A DNA stretch of 64,000 bases. Source: a virus. The stretch covers positions 62,001-126,000 of IMG/VR virus record IMGVR_UViG_3300031957_002603, one strand, 5' to 3'. Shown here piece by piece: positions 35,563 to 43,772 of this stretch. Below the pieces are notes generated by a model that worked only from the letters and a program-made list of their open reading frames with translations, was not told the origin of the DNA and ran no database searches. Numbering within the stretch: position 1 is the first letter of the stretch; each line of letters begins with the position of its first letter. A program made the translations under genes and the position numbers.

Positions 35563-36197
35563 GATTACATTTAACTAAAAATAAATTCAATATAGATGGA
35601 TATTGGCGGCTGCCAATCAATGAGACTGATCTCTTGCTTACACAAGAGTCTGTATATTTATTTGATCAGAATGGATATCATCTAACGCCAGTTGAAATGG
35701 CGTATGCCAATGCTGCAAATTATCCAACAATCCACCGCCGTCATGAATGGATGTTGTGCAAAGAGTGGATGGTATCAAAAGAAATTAACTGTGGACCTCA
35801 CATAAACCATTGTCAATTATTAGAAAGGAAGTCATTCGCAGATGAAGCCAAACAGCAAATGCTATTCTATGCAACAAGAAACCCGCTTCTTTGGAAACTG
35901 ATTCGCATGCGACCCAAGTGGGGTATTGATATGAGTATTGACTATGTTGATCAAATTGGCAATGTGTTTGAGATATTTCATTATGAGTGGGACAACTTCG
36001 ATTATTATTCTGTTGAGGAAAAGAAAAAAGAAATTGAAAATTTTGCTCTGTCTGTTGATTGGGAAGATGCCGCTGCCTCTTTATTAAGACATAAAGCCGA
36101 ATGGGCTGATCTGTCATTCTTTGAACTGTCAAAGTGGAAAACAGACTTCTTCGGCCTGAGTCCGGAAAAATTTAAAGATATTTGTTGGGAGAAATAA
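35559..36197 (+). CDS. Conserved-looking protein of unknown function
   Basis: 212 residues, ATGA overlap with the previous gene and TAATG overlap with the next, so embedded in a tightly coupled operon. Rich in Trp and Tyr. Features include 'IHRRHEWMLCKEWMVSKE' and 'DYVDQIGNVFEIFHYEWDNFDYY', which read like a folded soluble domain. No membrane segment, signal peptide or catalytic motif was found. The context between lysis-type and packaging genes does not fix a role. Confidence 0.55.
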   Translation: MRLHLTKNKFNIDGYWRLPINETDLLLTQESVYLFDQNGYHLTPVEMAYANAANYPTIHRRHEWMLCKEWMVSKEINCGPHINHCQLLERKSFADEAKQQMLFYATRNPLLWKLIRMRPKWGIDMSIDYVDQIGNVFEIFHYEWDNFDYYSVEEKKKEIENFALSVDWEDAAASLLRHKAEWADLSFFELSKWKTDFFGLSPEKFKDICWEK

Positions 36198-36592
36198 TGT
36201 CAAAAGATCCAAATTATGCTGTAAAGATCGAACAAGCAATCGCAGCAAAGTACGGTGAAGAAGCAATCCAAAATCCAAAGAAGACATGGAACGAGGACAA
36301 AGAAAAAGAATACTTCGAGCAATTAAAAGAGTTCTACCGAGAACAGAAACAAGAAGAGGATTTCGACAAGAAAGAAGTAAATGGTGTTTTCATACCAAGA
36401 AAACTACTTAATAGTGATTCTAATCGTTCCTGTCCTGTTTGTTCTATCTATACGACCAAAGCCCAAGACGACCTTTATTTCACAAAGTTTGACTGCTGCT
36501 TTAAATGCTATATTCAATGGGTTGAGGGCCGAGAAGAAAGATGGAAATCTGGATGGAGACCCAACGATGAAACTAACAACAAAGATGATTAA
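36197..36592 (+). CDS. Small zinc-finger-like protein
   Basis: 131 residues from the ATG at 36197 (TAATG overlap). The N-terminal half is a charged helix ('EKEYFEQLKEFYREQKQEED'). The C-terminal half holds 'CPVC' (about residues 84-87) and 'CCFKC' (about 107-111), a likely Zn ribbon, followed by 'WVEGREERWKSGWRP'. Proteins with this ending are common in marine T4-like phages near terminase; none has a function known to me. Its 3' end overlaps the next gene by 26 bases. Confidence 0.6.
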   Translation: MSKDPNYAVKIEQAIAAKYGEEAIQNPKKTWNEDKEKEYFEQLKEFYREQKQEEDFDKKEVNGVFIPRKLLNSDSNRSCPVCSIYTTKAQDDLYFTKFDCCFKCYIQWVEGREERWKSGWRPNDETNNKDD

Positions 36593-36866
36593 GCAAATCA
36601 TTAGAGAAGAGATTGAAGAAGCCGCAAAAGAAGATCAATCTTTATCAATAGATCAGGTTGCACAAAAACTCGGTGTCCCTAACAAAGATATAAAAAAAGA
36701 AGGATTTGAGCACCTCGCCGAACTAACACCAGAACAAATGGCTATGCTTAAAGATGGCTTGATGAATCTTATTCAAGTTGCTGGCTCTGCTGGTGGCTTA
36801 ATGATTATGTTAGATAAAGTTGCCGATGAAATTGGTAAAATGAAAAAAGGCAAAGAAGAGGACTAA
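36567..36866 (+). CDS. Small protein with MKLTT...IREEI N-terminal tag
   Basis: 99 residues from the ATG at 36567; the longer frame from 36381 lies inside the previous gene. It begins 'MKLTTKMIKQIIREEIEEA', the same tag as the genes at 28366 and 42800. The body has 'LSIDQVAQKLGVPNKDIKK' (a possible small helical domain), 'ELTPEQMAMLKDGLMNL' and a Gly/Met-rich helix 'AGSAGGLMIMLDKVADEIG', perhaps membrane-active or a helix bundle. The tag may mark it for the prohead. Function otherwise unknown. Confidence 0.55.
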   Translation: MKLTTKMIKQIIREEIEEAAKEDQSLSIDQVAQKLGVPNKDIKKEGFEHLAELTPEQMAMLKDGLMNLIQVAGSAGGLMIMLDKVADEIGKMKKGKEED

Positions 36867-36869
36867 ACA

Positions 36870-37403
36870 ATGGCTACAACATTAGAAATTATTAGAGGAC
36901 TTGCTCAAGCAGCCGCTCATGGTTATGATGGCGGATATGATGAGCGCTATTCTCATGATGGCACTGCACGTAAAGTCGGTCTTAAAAGAGAAGAAGGTGA
37001 TCCGATTCTTGATCGTCGTGTAATTGATGGATTTGCTGTCCGTTTCCAAGGACCACAAATGATCATTACATATCAGTCGGAGATCAAACTTAAAGAAGTA
37101 TACGCTGGCGGTTTTGAATCTGAAATCGAAAGAAGAATTAACGAAGTTAAAAAGTTTCTCCAAAAAGAATATAAAGCAATTACTGGCAACTCTGTGACTC
37201 TTAGAAAAGCAGATGAGCCAAAAGTTCTCGTTCAATCTGTTTCTCGTGTTCACTCTTGGGTTCAAGCAACACAAGTATTTAATATTGGCGGTGTCGATGC
37301 CGAGGGGATCCGGCAGCCATCCGAGCCATCTGTCCGAGATATCACAAAGAAGTTTTTGGAGCAAGCCTCAACCAAGAGGCCACAAAATGATACAAGGAAA
37401 TAA
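36870..37403 (+). CDS. Protein of unknown function preceding terminase
   Basis: 177 residues. It starts 'MATTLEIIRGLAQAAAHGYDGGYDE', then has beta-rich segments 'VRFQGPQMIITYQSEI' and a helix 'EIERRINEVKKFLQKEY'. It sits directly before the large terminase, with TAATG coupling, where T4-like phages often have gp16 (small terminase). But gp16 is mostly helical and this protein is not clearly so, so I leave it as unknown. A head or packaging function is inferred from position. Confidence 0.5.
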   Translation: MATTLEIIRGLAQAAAHGYDGGYDERYSHDGTARKVGLKREEGDPILDRRVIDGFAVRFQGPQMIITYQSEIKLKEVYAGGFESEIERRINEVKKFLQKEYKAITGNSVTLRKADEPKVLVQSVSRVHSWVQATQVFNIGGVDAEGIRQPSEPSVRDITKKFLEQASTKRPQNDTRK

Positions 37404-38986
37404 TGGCTTTTGAGTTATCCAAGCAAGAGATTGTAAAAGAAATTGTAAAATCGGGCAAGGACCCGATTTACTTTATTAATAACTATTGCCGCATTTCTCA
37501 CCCACAACGAGGGTTGATCAAGTTTGATACCTTTCCTTATCAAGATGATCTTCTCCAAGATTTCAACGATTTTCGTTTCACAGTTATTCTAAAGGCCAGA
37601 CAGTTAGGGATTTCAACGATCACTGCCGCCTATATTGTCTGGCTTATTAATTTTCATCGAGACAAGAATGTAATGGTTCTTGCGACCAAGTTTGCAACAG
37701 CAGCAAACCTTGTAAAGAAAGTTAAGAATGTAATGAAGAATCTGCCGGATTGGATTCGCATTACAGACATCTCGATTGATAATAGAACATCCTTTGAACT
37801 CTCCAACGGCTCGCAAGTGAAGGCTTCATCCACTTCCGGTGATGCGGGTCGTTCGGAGGCACTCTCTCTTCTCGTTATTGACGAGGCCGCATTTGTTGAC
37901 GGGCTTGAAGAACTCTGGACTGCTCTTTATCCTACGCTGTCAACTGGTGGTCGCTGTATTGCTTTGAGCACCCCCAACGGTGTCGGTAACTGGTTTCACA
38001 AAACATATGTCGATGCCGTTGATGGACAGAATGATTTTAAATCAGTTGAACTCCCTTGGCATGTTCATCCCGAACGAGATCAAGCATGGTTTAAGAACGA
38101 GACCAAGAACATGTCTCGTCGTCAAATCGCTCAAGAATTAGAGTGTAATTTTAATTCTTCTGGTGAGAACGTCTTACAGTCAGAAGACATGGAGTGGATC
38201 CACGCATGTATAAAAGATCCTATTTATCGCACTGGATTCGACAGGAATTTCTGGATTTGGGAAAAGTATCAAGAGAACTCCAAGTACTTACTTGTTGCTG
38301 ATGTTGCAAGAGGGGATGGCGCGGACTATTCCGTGTTTCATGTTATCAATCTAAACACAATGGAAGTCGCAGCCGAATACCAAGGTAAGCCTTCATTAGA
38401 CCATTATGCAGATATTCTTTACGATGCCGGACGAGAATATGGCAATTGCTTGCTAGTTGTCGAGAACAATGGTATTGGTATCTCGGTTTTAGAAAAACTT
38501 ATAAACAAAGATTATCCAAATCTTTATTATTCTGTCAAGGGTTCACACGAATATGTGGAGCAACATAAGGCAGAATATATGTCAAATTCTGTGCCGGGTT
38601 TCACGAACTCTTCAAAAACAAGGCCACTTATTGTGGCAAAAATGGAAGAGTACATGAGAAACAGACTAATTACTGTTAGATCTTCTCGTCTTTTTCATGA
38701 ATTTAAAACTTTTGTCTGGCACAATGGGAGACCACAAGCAATGCGCTCTTACCACGATGATTTGGTTATGTCATTATCTATTGCTTGTTGGGTTAGAGAT
38801 ACAGCCCTCGAGATTGACAAAAGAGATGTAGCATATAAGAAAGCCATGGTGAATGGCATGTATATGAACTCAACCAAGATGAACACTACCATCAAAGGTC
38901 AAGACGGATACTCACAATCGTTCGAAGAAAAGTATCGAGAAGAAATAAAGAATGCAAAAGATTTCGTTTGGATCTTTAGAGGATAG
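37403..38986 (+). CDS. 17: Terminase large subunit (gp17-like)
   Basis: 527 residues. The ATPase part has a Walker A-type 'KARQLGIST' (about residue 64), the T4 gp17 form, and Walker B 'LLVIDEAAFV' (about 156-165). Then 'LSTPNGVGNWFHK' (about 193) is the coupling motif. The nuclease part has 'LLVADVARGDGADYSVFHV' (about 296-314) with the first acidic residue, 'LVVENNGIG' (about 352), and the last 'YHDDLVMSLSIA' (about 451). It packages DNA into proheads and cuts concatemers. It is followed by the portal gene as in T4. Confidence 0.95.
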   Translation: MAFELSKQEIVKEIVKSGKDPIYFINNYCRISHPQRGLIKFDTFPYQDDLLQDFNDFRFTVILKARQLGISTITAAYIVWLINFHRDKNVMVLATKFATAANLVKKVKNVMKNLPDWIRITDISIDNRTSFELSNGSQVKASSTSGDAGRSEALSLLVIDEAAFVDGLEELWTALYPTLSTGGRCIALSTPNGVGNWFHKTYVDAVDGQNDFKSVELPWHVHPERDQAWFKNETKNMSRRQIAQELECNFNSSGENVLQSEDMEWIHACIKDPIYRTGFDRNFWIWEKYQENSKYLLVADVARGDGADYSVFHVINLNTMEVAAEYQGKPSLDHYADILYDAGREYGNCLLVVENNGIGISVLEKLINKDYPNLYYSVKGSHEYVEQHKAEYMSNSVPGFTNSSKTRPLIVAKMEEYMRNRLITVRSSRLFHEFKTFVWHNGRPQAMRSYHDDLVMSLSIACWVRDTALEIDKRDVAYKKAMVNGMYMNSTKMNTTIKGQDGYSQSFEEKYREEIKNAKDFVWIFRG

Positions 38987-38990
38987 AATT

Positions 38991-40955
38991 ATGGCTCCAC
39001 GCAATAAAATTAGAAGAAAAGGCAAAAACCCGAATAACGAAGAAAGTGAACTGTTTAAGTCGCTAACTCGCTTATTCTCGGGCCCAATTACCACAAGAAG
39101 AACACAGACAGGACGACAACTACGGCGTAGACATCTAGACATGTATGCGAAAAAGTTTCGATCTGCTTCTGGTAAGCAGTTCAAGAAAGTTGAAAGTTAT
39201 GCTCCAATGTCTAAACTCAACTCTGCTATGTTTGCAAATCGTAATCGCGCAGAGAGATATGTAGATTTTGATGAAATGGAGTACACACCAGAAATTGCTT
39301 CTTCTTTGGATATCTATGCTGACGAGATGACTACGCATTCGGCCCTCCAGCCAATGCTTAATATTAAGTGCTCAAATGAAGAAATCTCTTATCTTCTTCA
39401 AAATCTGTATCACAAGATCCTAAATATTAATTACAATCTTTTTGGATGGTGTCGTACAATGTGCAAGTACGGAGATCTTTTTCTTTACCTAGATATCGAT
39501 GATCAAGCCGGTATTCAAAATTGTATTGGTCTACCTCCGCAAGAAATTGAAAGGCTTGAAGGCGAAGACCCAATGAATCCAAACTATGTGCAGTTTCAGT
39601 GGAACTCTGGCGGTATGACCTTCGAAAACTGGCAGGTCGCTCACTTCCGTATCCTCGGCAATGATAAGTTCGCTCCATATGGAACATCTGTACTCGAGCC
39701 TGCTCGTCGTATTTGGCGACAACTTACAATGCTTGAGGACGCAATGATGGCTTACCGTATCGTCCGAGCACCCGAAAGAAGACTTTTTAAAATTGATGTT
39801 GGAAACATTGCTCCGGAAGATGTAGAACAATACATGCAGAAGGTTATGACTCAAATGAAGCGTCATCAAGTTGTAGACCCAACCACCGGCCGTGTTGATC
39901 TTCGTTACAATCCTCTTTCAATCGAGGAAGATTATTTTATTCCTGTTCGTGGCGGATCATCATCTGATATCTCAAACCTGCCCGGTTCTTCATATAATGG
40001 CGGAATTGATGATGTTAAGTATCTCAGAGACAAATTATTCTCTGCTCTCAAGATTCCACAATCATATCTGTCTATGGGTGAAGGAGCAACCGAAGACAAA
40101 ACAACTCTTGCCCAGAAAGACATCCGCTTTGCTAGAACCATTCAAAGACTTCAACGAGTCGTCATTTCGGAGTTAGAAAAAATTGGTATCATCCACTTAT
40201 TTACTCTTGGCTTTCGTGGAGATGATTTGCTCTCCTTCAAATTGGCCCTCAATAATCCATCAAAGATCGCAGAACTTCAAGAACTTGAACACTGGGATAA
40301 GAAGTTTGCTGTTGCCTCAAATGCAACGGAAGGCTTTTTCTCTAAGCGCTGGATTGCTGAACATATGTTTGGTATGTCTGCTGACGAGTTTATTCGTTGT
40401 CAGAGAGAGATGTTCCATGATCGTAAGTTTGGCGCTGCACTTGAAGCCGCTGCTCAACCAGATGAAGCAGCAGCAGGTGGTGATGCCGGAGGTGGTCTTG
40501 GGGATCTGGGTGCTGATCTCGGCGGTGATGATCTTGGGGGCGACTTGGGTGGTGATGACGACCTTGGCGACCTTGGCGGAGATACACCAGAGCCAGCAGC
40601 GGAGCCGGCAGGTGACGCAGGAGAAACGACGCTATTGGCAGAACCACCCGCCAAGCGTGACGACGATGCGAGGCCACGAGGCCGATATGAAATGAAGAAA
40701 AAACCTCGCAAAGCAAGACGAGGACAGCAAATGTCTAACGTTGCTACAGGCGGCGAAATTCGTGGCTCAACAGCCAGAACAACATTTCCCGGTAAGTCAG
40801 GATATGGCGGCCTTGATACATTGGCTAAAGGCATGTTCCAAGAAAACCAAGAAAATGAGAACTTGGAAGAAGAGAAACTATTTACTCTAAGCAATGATGT
40901 AAAGCATTTGCTTGAAAGTTTAGTAAAGAAGGAAGATAAGCATGAAGCACAATAA
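38991..40955 (+). CDS. 20: Portal vertex protein (gp20-like)
   Basis: 654 residues from the ATG at 38991; the longer frame from 38952 runs inside terminase. The core matches gp20: 'YTPEIASSLDIYADEMTTHS', 'YGTSVLEPARRIWRQLTMLEDAMMAYRIVRAPERRLFKIDVG' and 'LPGSSYNGGIDDVKYLRDKLFSALKIPQSYL'. The dodecameric portal is the packaging channel. Unusually, residues about 497-535 are a Gly/Asp/Leu repeat ('LGDLGADLGGDDLGGDLGGD'), followed by a basic patch 'KKKPRKARRGQQ' near 570. A similar LGDLGGD repeat is found in the scaffold at 50182. Confidence 0.93.
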   Translation: MAPRNKIRRKGKNPNNEESELFKSLTRLFSGPITTRRTQTGRQLRRRHLDMYAKKFRSASGKQFKKVESYAPMSKLNSAMFANRNRAERYVDFDEMEYTPEIASSLDIYADEMTTHSALQPMLNIKCSNEEISYLLQNLYHKILNINYNLFGWCRTMCKYGDLFLYLDIDDQAGIQNCIGLPPQEIERLEGEDPMNPNYVQFQWNSGGMTFENWQVAHFRILGNDKFAPYGTSVLEPARRIWRQLTMLEDAMMAYRIVRAPERRLFKIDVGNIAPEDVEQYMQKVMTQMKRHQVVDPTTGRVDLRYNPLSIEEDYFIPVRGGSSSDISNLPGSSYNGGIDDVKYLRDKLFSALKIPQSYLSMGEGATEDKTTLAQKDIRFARTIQRLQRVVISELEKIGIIHLFTLGFRGDDLLSFKLALNNPSKIAELQELEHWDKKFAVASNATEGFFSKRWIAEHMFGMSADEFIRCQREMFHDRKFGAALEAAAQPDEAAAGGDAGGGLGDLGADLGGDDLGGDLGGDDDLGDLGGDTPEPAAEPAGDAGETTLLAEPPAKRDDDARPRGRYEMKKKPRKARRGQQMSNVATGGEIRGSTARTTFPGKSGYGGLDTLAKGMFQENQENENLEEEKLFTLSNDVKHLLESLVKKEDKHEAQ

Positions 40956-41745
40956 GAAAAGAAACACCGCTTTTCTTTACGAATGCTTAGTGAAAGAACT
41001 AACAAAAGCAATCGTTCGTAATGATAATGATCTCAAAACAAAGATTACCAAGGTTATAAAAGAAAATTTTAACAAAGGAACAATTCTTAAAAAAGAACTC
41101 GAGATATATAATTCTCTTCTAGAAGGAACGGGACAAAGCGAATATTCTAAAGCACTTCGTGTGATTTATGAAATTAAACGAGATTACGATAACCTTGACC
41201 GCAAAGCAGTGTTTAACGCTCAAACTAAACTTATCAAGCAAATCAATGAATCTTTTAATCCAGCAATTTGGAATAACTTTATTGGCAATTACAAGAATAT
41301 GGCCACAGCAGATATCTTCTTCAAGCAAGAGAAATTACCAGCAAAGAAGCGTTTACTTATTGAACAAAGAGTTGTGGAATTTAGAAGAGACATACTTGTC
41401 GAGTCCAACATGAAGCACATCGATAATTTAACATACAAAACCTTCGTCAATAAATTTAACGACACCTATGCAGAATCTCTTCGCAAAGAGCAAAGAGAAC
41501 TTTTGACAAACTTTATTATTTCGTTCTCGGACAATGGGCTCGGACTTAAATCATTTATCAATGAAGAGATCCATCGTCTCAGAACTTCCCTCCAAACCTT
41601 GAACGAAGGTGCTTATGCTCAGAATGCCTCAAAAGTTGTGGATAAACTCAATAGTTTTAAAGAAAGAAGGCTAGACGAACAAATGCTTAGGGACCTGTTT
41701 TACATTCAAGATTTAGTGCATGAGGTAACAGAAAATGGCAATTAA
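40942..41745 (+). CDS. Unknown protein after portal
   Basis: 267 residues, starting 14 bases inside the portal gene. It is a highly charged, mostly helical protein ('KRNTAFLYECLVKELTKAIV', 'YKTFVNKFNDTYAESLRKEQ'). Homologous-looking proteins follow portal in other marine T4-like phages. In T4 the small core genes 67/68 lie here, but this protein is much larger, so equivalence is not claimed. A prohead core or assembly role is a guess from position. Confidence 0.5.
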   Translation: MKHNKKRNTAFLYECLVKELTKAIVRNDNDLKTKITKVIKENFNKGTILKKELEIYNSLLEGTGQSEYSKALRVIYEIKRDYDNLDRKAVFNAQTKLIKQINESFNPAIWNNFIGNYKNMATADIFFKQEKLPAKKRLLIEQRVVEFRRDILVESNMKHIDNLTYKTFVNKFNDTYAESLRKEQRELLTNFIISFSDNGLGLKSFINEEIHRLRTSLQTLNEGAYAQNASKVVDKLNSFKERRLDEQMLRDLFYIQDLVHEVTENGN

Positions 41746-42352
41746 CGTTACAATTGCAGGTACCCCTGAAGGTCCACCTGAAGATGTTGGTGTTGATGTC
41801 AATGTAGCAGATCCGCCAAAGGTTAAAGTTACAATCCCCGACCCTAATCTTTACGAAGTAAAATTTAAGTTAAATATTCGTGAGGCTCACAATGGTGACC
41901 TTATGATTTTCGATCATCCGGACATTGACATTGTGGTTATGGTCGAGAAGAAAAAGATTGTCACTTTTGCAAAAGATTTGGCAACTGACATTGTATATGG
42001 AACTTCTTCCCGTCTCATGGAGCGCCTTCGAACCAAAGGCGTTATTGCATACGAGACAATTCAAGGCGGCAATGTTTATGGATCTCTTGAAGGCCAATTG
42101 CTTGAGATGAAGAATCCAGAGATGAAAGATAAAATGTTTCCTCTTATTCTTAATCAGATTTCTGAGTGGATTGAGAGCGAGAGACCATACTTTGAAACTG
42201 TTCATGAATACGAGCAGATGTATGATGATTCTCTAACACATCCGGACAAAGAAGATTCAACCGAATTAGGCAAGGTGCCACAAGATGCAAAGAAAGGATC
42301 TATTGAACCTTACATTTTTGGTGCTTATCCTTATGGCGGATATTATTATTAG
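41735..42352 (+). CDS. Unknown protein in head operon
   Basis: 205 residues, overlapping the previous gene by 11 bases. The N-terminus is Pro/Val-rich ('GTPEGPPEDVGVDVNVADPP'), followed by a folded part with 'LNIREAHNGDLMIFDHPDIDIVVM', a helix, and a Tyr/Gly-rich C-terminus 'FGAYPYGGYYY'. It recurs in related phages between portal and protease. No enzyme motif was seen. A head-associated role is inferred only from synteny. Confidence 0.5.
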   Translation: MAINVTIAGTPEGPPEDVGVDVNVADPPKVKVTIPDPNLYEVKFKLNIREAHNGDLMIFDHPDIDIVVMVEKKKIVTFAKDLATDIVYGTSSRLMERLRTKGVIAYETIQGGNVYGSLEGQLLEMKNPEMKDKMFPLILNQISEWIESERPYFETVHEYEQMYDDSLTHPDKEDSTELGKVPQDAKKGSIEPYIFGAYPYGGYYY

Positions 42353-42360
42353 AGGTAAAA

Positions 42361-42705
42361 ATGAACGTAAATTTTTTAGAATTTGATGCTGGCTGGCTGT
42401 GGTTTATATTGGCCGCATATGGACTGACTCAAATCCTTGTCTATGGTTCAATCTTCGATCAAATTCGTCCTGCGAAGGATGCTTATCGTGGATGGGGTAA
42501 AGTTTGGCATTGTCCCATGTGTATGGGATTTTGGGTTGGAGCCCTTTTATTTACTCTAAATGGCTTTACAGAACTATTTACATTTGATTATACATTCGCA
42601 AACTTTTTGATTTGTGGGTGGATGGCATCAGGCACATCATATTTTTTAAGTATGCTTGTAAACGATGATGGGATTAAGATTAACCAAGGAGCAAAAAATG
42701 AATAA
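42361..42705 (+). CDS. Small membrane protein with CPMC motif (DUF1360-like)
   Basis: 114 residues. Hydrophobic segments are at about 11-30 ('LWFILAAYGLTQILVYG'), 58-75 and 80-101. Between them is 'WHCPMCMGFWVGAL', a Cys-x-x-Cys at the membrane face typical of the small DUF1360-type membrane family. The topology is two or three membrane passes. Its role in the head operon is unknown. AGGAG near its 3' end (42686-42690) serves the tiny ORF that overlaps its stop. Confidence 0.6.
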   Translation: MNVNFLEFDAGWLWFILAAYGLTQILVYGSIFDQIRPAKDAYRGWGKVWHCPMCMGFWVGALLFTLNGFTELFTFDYTFANFLICGWMASGTSYFLSMLVNDDGIKINQGAKNE

Positions 42706-42751
42706 GAAATGGATGTTACAACCAGTTCGTCGCTGTTGCAGCGGATCTTAA
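42698..42751 (+). CDS. 17-residue ORF directly before terminator
   Basis: The ATG at 42698 has AGGAG 7 bases upstream and overlaps the stop of the membrane protein gene. It encodes MNKKWMLQPVRRCCSGS and stops two bases before a GC-rich hairpin with a T-tract. The good SD and the position make translation likely. It may be a leader peptide affecting the terminator, or a free peptide. Confidence 0.4.
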   Translation: MNKKWMLQPVRRCCSGS

Positions 42752-42753
42752 CT

Positions 42754-42775
42754 CGGGCGGGTCGCGCCCGCTTTT
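42754..42775 (+). terminator. Intrinsic terminator between membrane gene and tagged protein
   Basis: The stem CGGGCG (42754-42759) pairs with CGCCCG (42765-42770) around GGTCG and is followed by CTTTT. An alternative pairing GCGGG/CCCGC is shifted by a few bases. It stands out from the AT-rich surroundings. Confidence 0.7.
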
Positions 42776-42799
42776 AAATTTTATTATGAGGATGTAGTG

Positions 42800-43162
42800 A
42801 TGAAACTTACAACTACTAAATTAAAACAAATCATTAAAGAAGAATTAAGGAAGATTACTGAAGCAAGGTATCTCTCTGATCTCAAAGGTAAACCTAGGGA
42901 TGATGATGAGGATCCCGATTATGGTGATACCATTCCCGGTCTGGGCTATGGTAAAGCACCACAGGATGCCCTTGAGCCAAAGCATCCACAAGGGATCACC
43001 GATACAGATCGACAATTTATGGAAGATATAATCTTGCGAATGACTCCTGATGAACTCGCAGGCCTTATGAGCAAGTTGGATGATGAGACAAAAAAAGTTT
43101 TAAGAAGAGATTTCCTAGGACAATCAGGCGGCATTCCTGATCCTTACGACCTTGAGCGATAA
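42800..43162 (+). CDS. Small protein with MKLTT...IKEEL N-terminal tag
   Basis: 120 residues from the ATG at 42800 (GAGGATG upstream; an adjacent GTG at 42797 is possible). It starts 'MKLTTTKLKQIIKEELRKI', then 'TEA', giving an I-x-E|A site of the T4 protease type. The body is acidic ('DDDEDPDYGDTIPG') and ends in a helical domain 'EDIILRMTPDELAGLMSKLD'. It is followed at once by the prohead protease gene. By tag and location it is probably a prohead core or internal protein. Confidence 0.6.
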   Translation: MKLTTTKLKQIIKEELRKITEARYLSDLKGKPRDDDEDPDYGDTIPGLGYGKAPQDALEPKHPQGITDTDRQFMEDIILRMTPDELAGLMSKLDDETKKVLRRDFLGQSGGIPDPYDLER

Positions 43163-43163
43163 A

Positions 43164-43772
43164 ATGTCTAAACAACTTTTACAAGAATTTTACGAACTAT
43201 GTCCCAATGGGATGTGCCCCGATCTCTTGACTGAACGAGAGAAGCGGGAGATCTCTAATGGTGCTATGTATCTTACCGGACGTATCCAAACCGCCGACAA
43301 GCAAAACGGAAATGGCCGTGTCTATCCTTATGATGTTTTGAGTCGAGAACTTAAGAATTATAAAAAGGTCGTTGATGATAATCGTGCTTGTGGCGAACTT
43401 GACCACCCAGATGATTCTGTTGTGAATCTTAAAAATGTTTCTCACATTGTTACAGATGTATGGTGGGAAGGCAAGGATGTGATGGGAAAAATCAAAGTTC
43501 TTGATACTCCATCCGGAAGAACATTAAAAGAACTAATTAATGCCGGAGTGAAGTTAGGCATTTCCTCAAGAGGCCTTGGCTCTGTTCGCGAGAGCATGGG
43601 CAAGACTGTCGTCGAAAATGATTTTCAATTGATCTGCTTCGACATTGTTTCCGAGCCATCGACTCCGAATGCTTTCGTTTATCCAAAGGATTACAATAAG
43701 AATCCAATTAGGATGCGAGAACACAAAGAAAATAAAATTGACAATCTTTTCGACAAGATTCTGAGGGATTAA
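43164..43772 (+). CDS. 21: Prohead core protease (gp21-like)
   Basis: 202 residues from the ATG at 43164; a TTG start 12 bases upstream is rejected because it lies inside the previous gene. The serine protease family of T4 gp21 is clear: 'GELDHPDDSVVNLKNVSHIV' with the catalytic His, and 'LGISSRGLGSV' with the nucleophile Ser, then 'FDIVSEPSTPNAFVYP'. 'NGRVYPYDVLSREL' near residue 50 is typical. It matures head proteins by cutting after Glu at L/I-x-E sites, and would process the capsid protein and scaffold. Confidence 0.92.
   Translation: MSKQLLQEFYELCPNGMCPDLLTEREKREISNGAMYLTGRIQTADKQNGNGRVYPYDVLSRELKNYKKVVDDNRACGELDHPDDSVVNLKNVSHIVTDVWWEGKDVMGKIKVLDTPSGRTLKELINAGVKLGISSRGLGSVRESMGKTVVENDFQLICFDIVSEPSTPNAFVYPKDYNKNPIRMREHKENKIDNLFDKILRD

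Noticed and set aside
36381-36566. Longer N-terminus with hydrophobic segment for the tagged 99-residue protein
   Set aside because: It overlaps the previous gene throughout; the shared MKLTT tag fixes the start at 36567.
38663-43536. ACTAATTA-like words inside terminase and protease genes
   Set aside because: These are coding, not placed before gene starts, and such AT-rich words are expected by chance at this composition.
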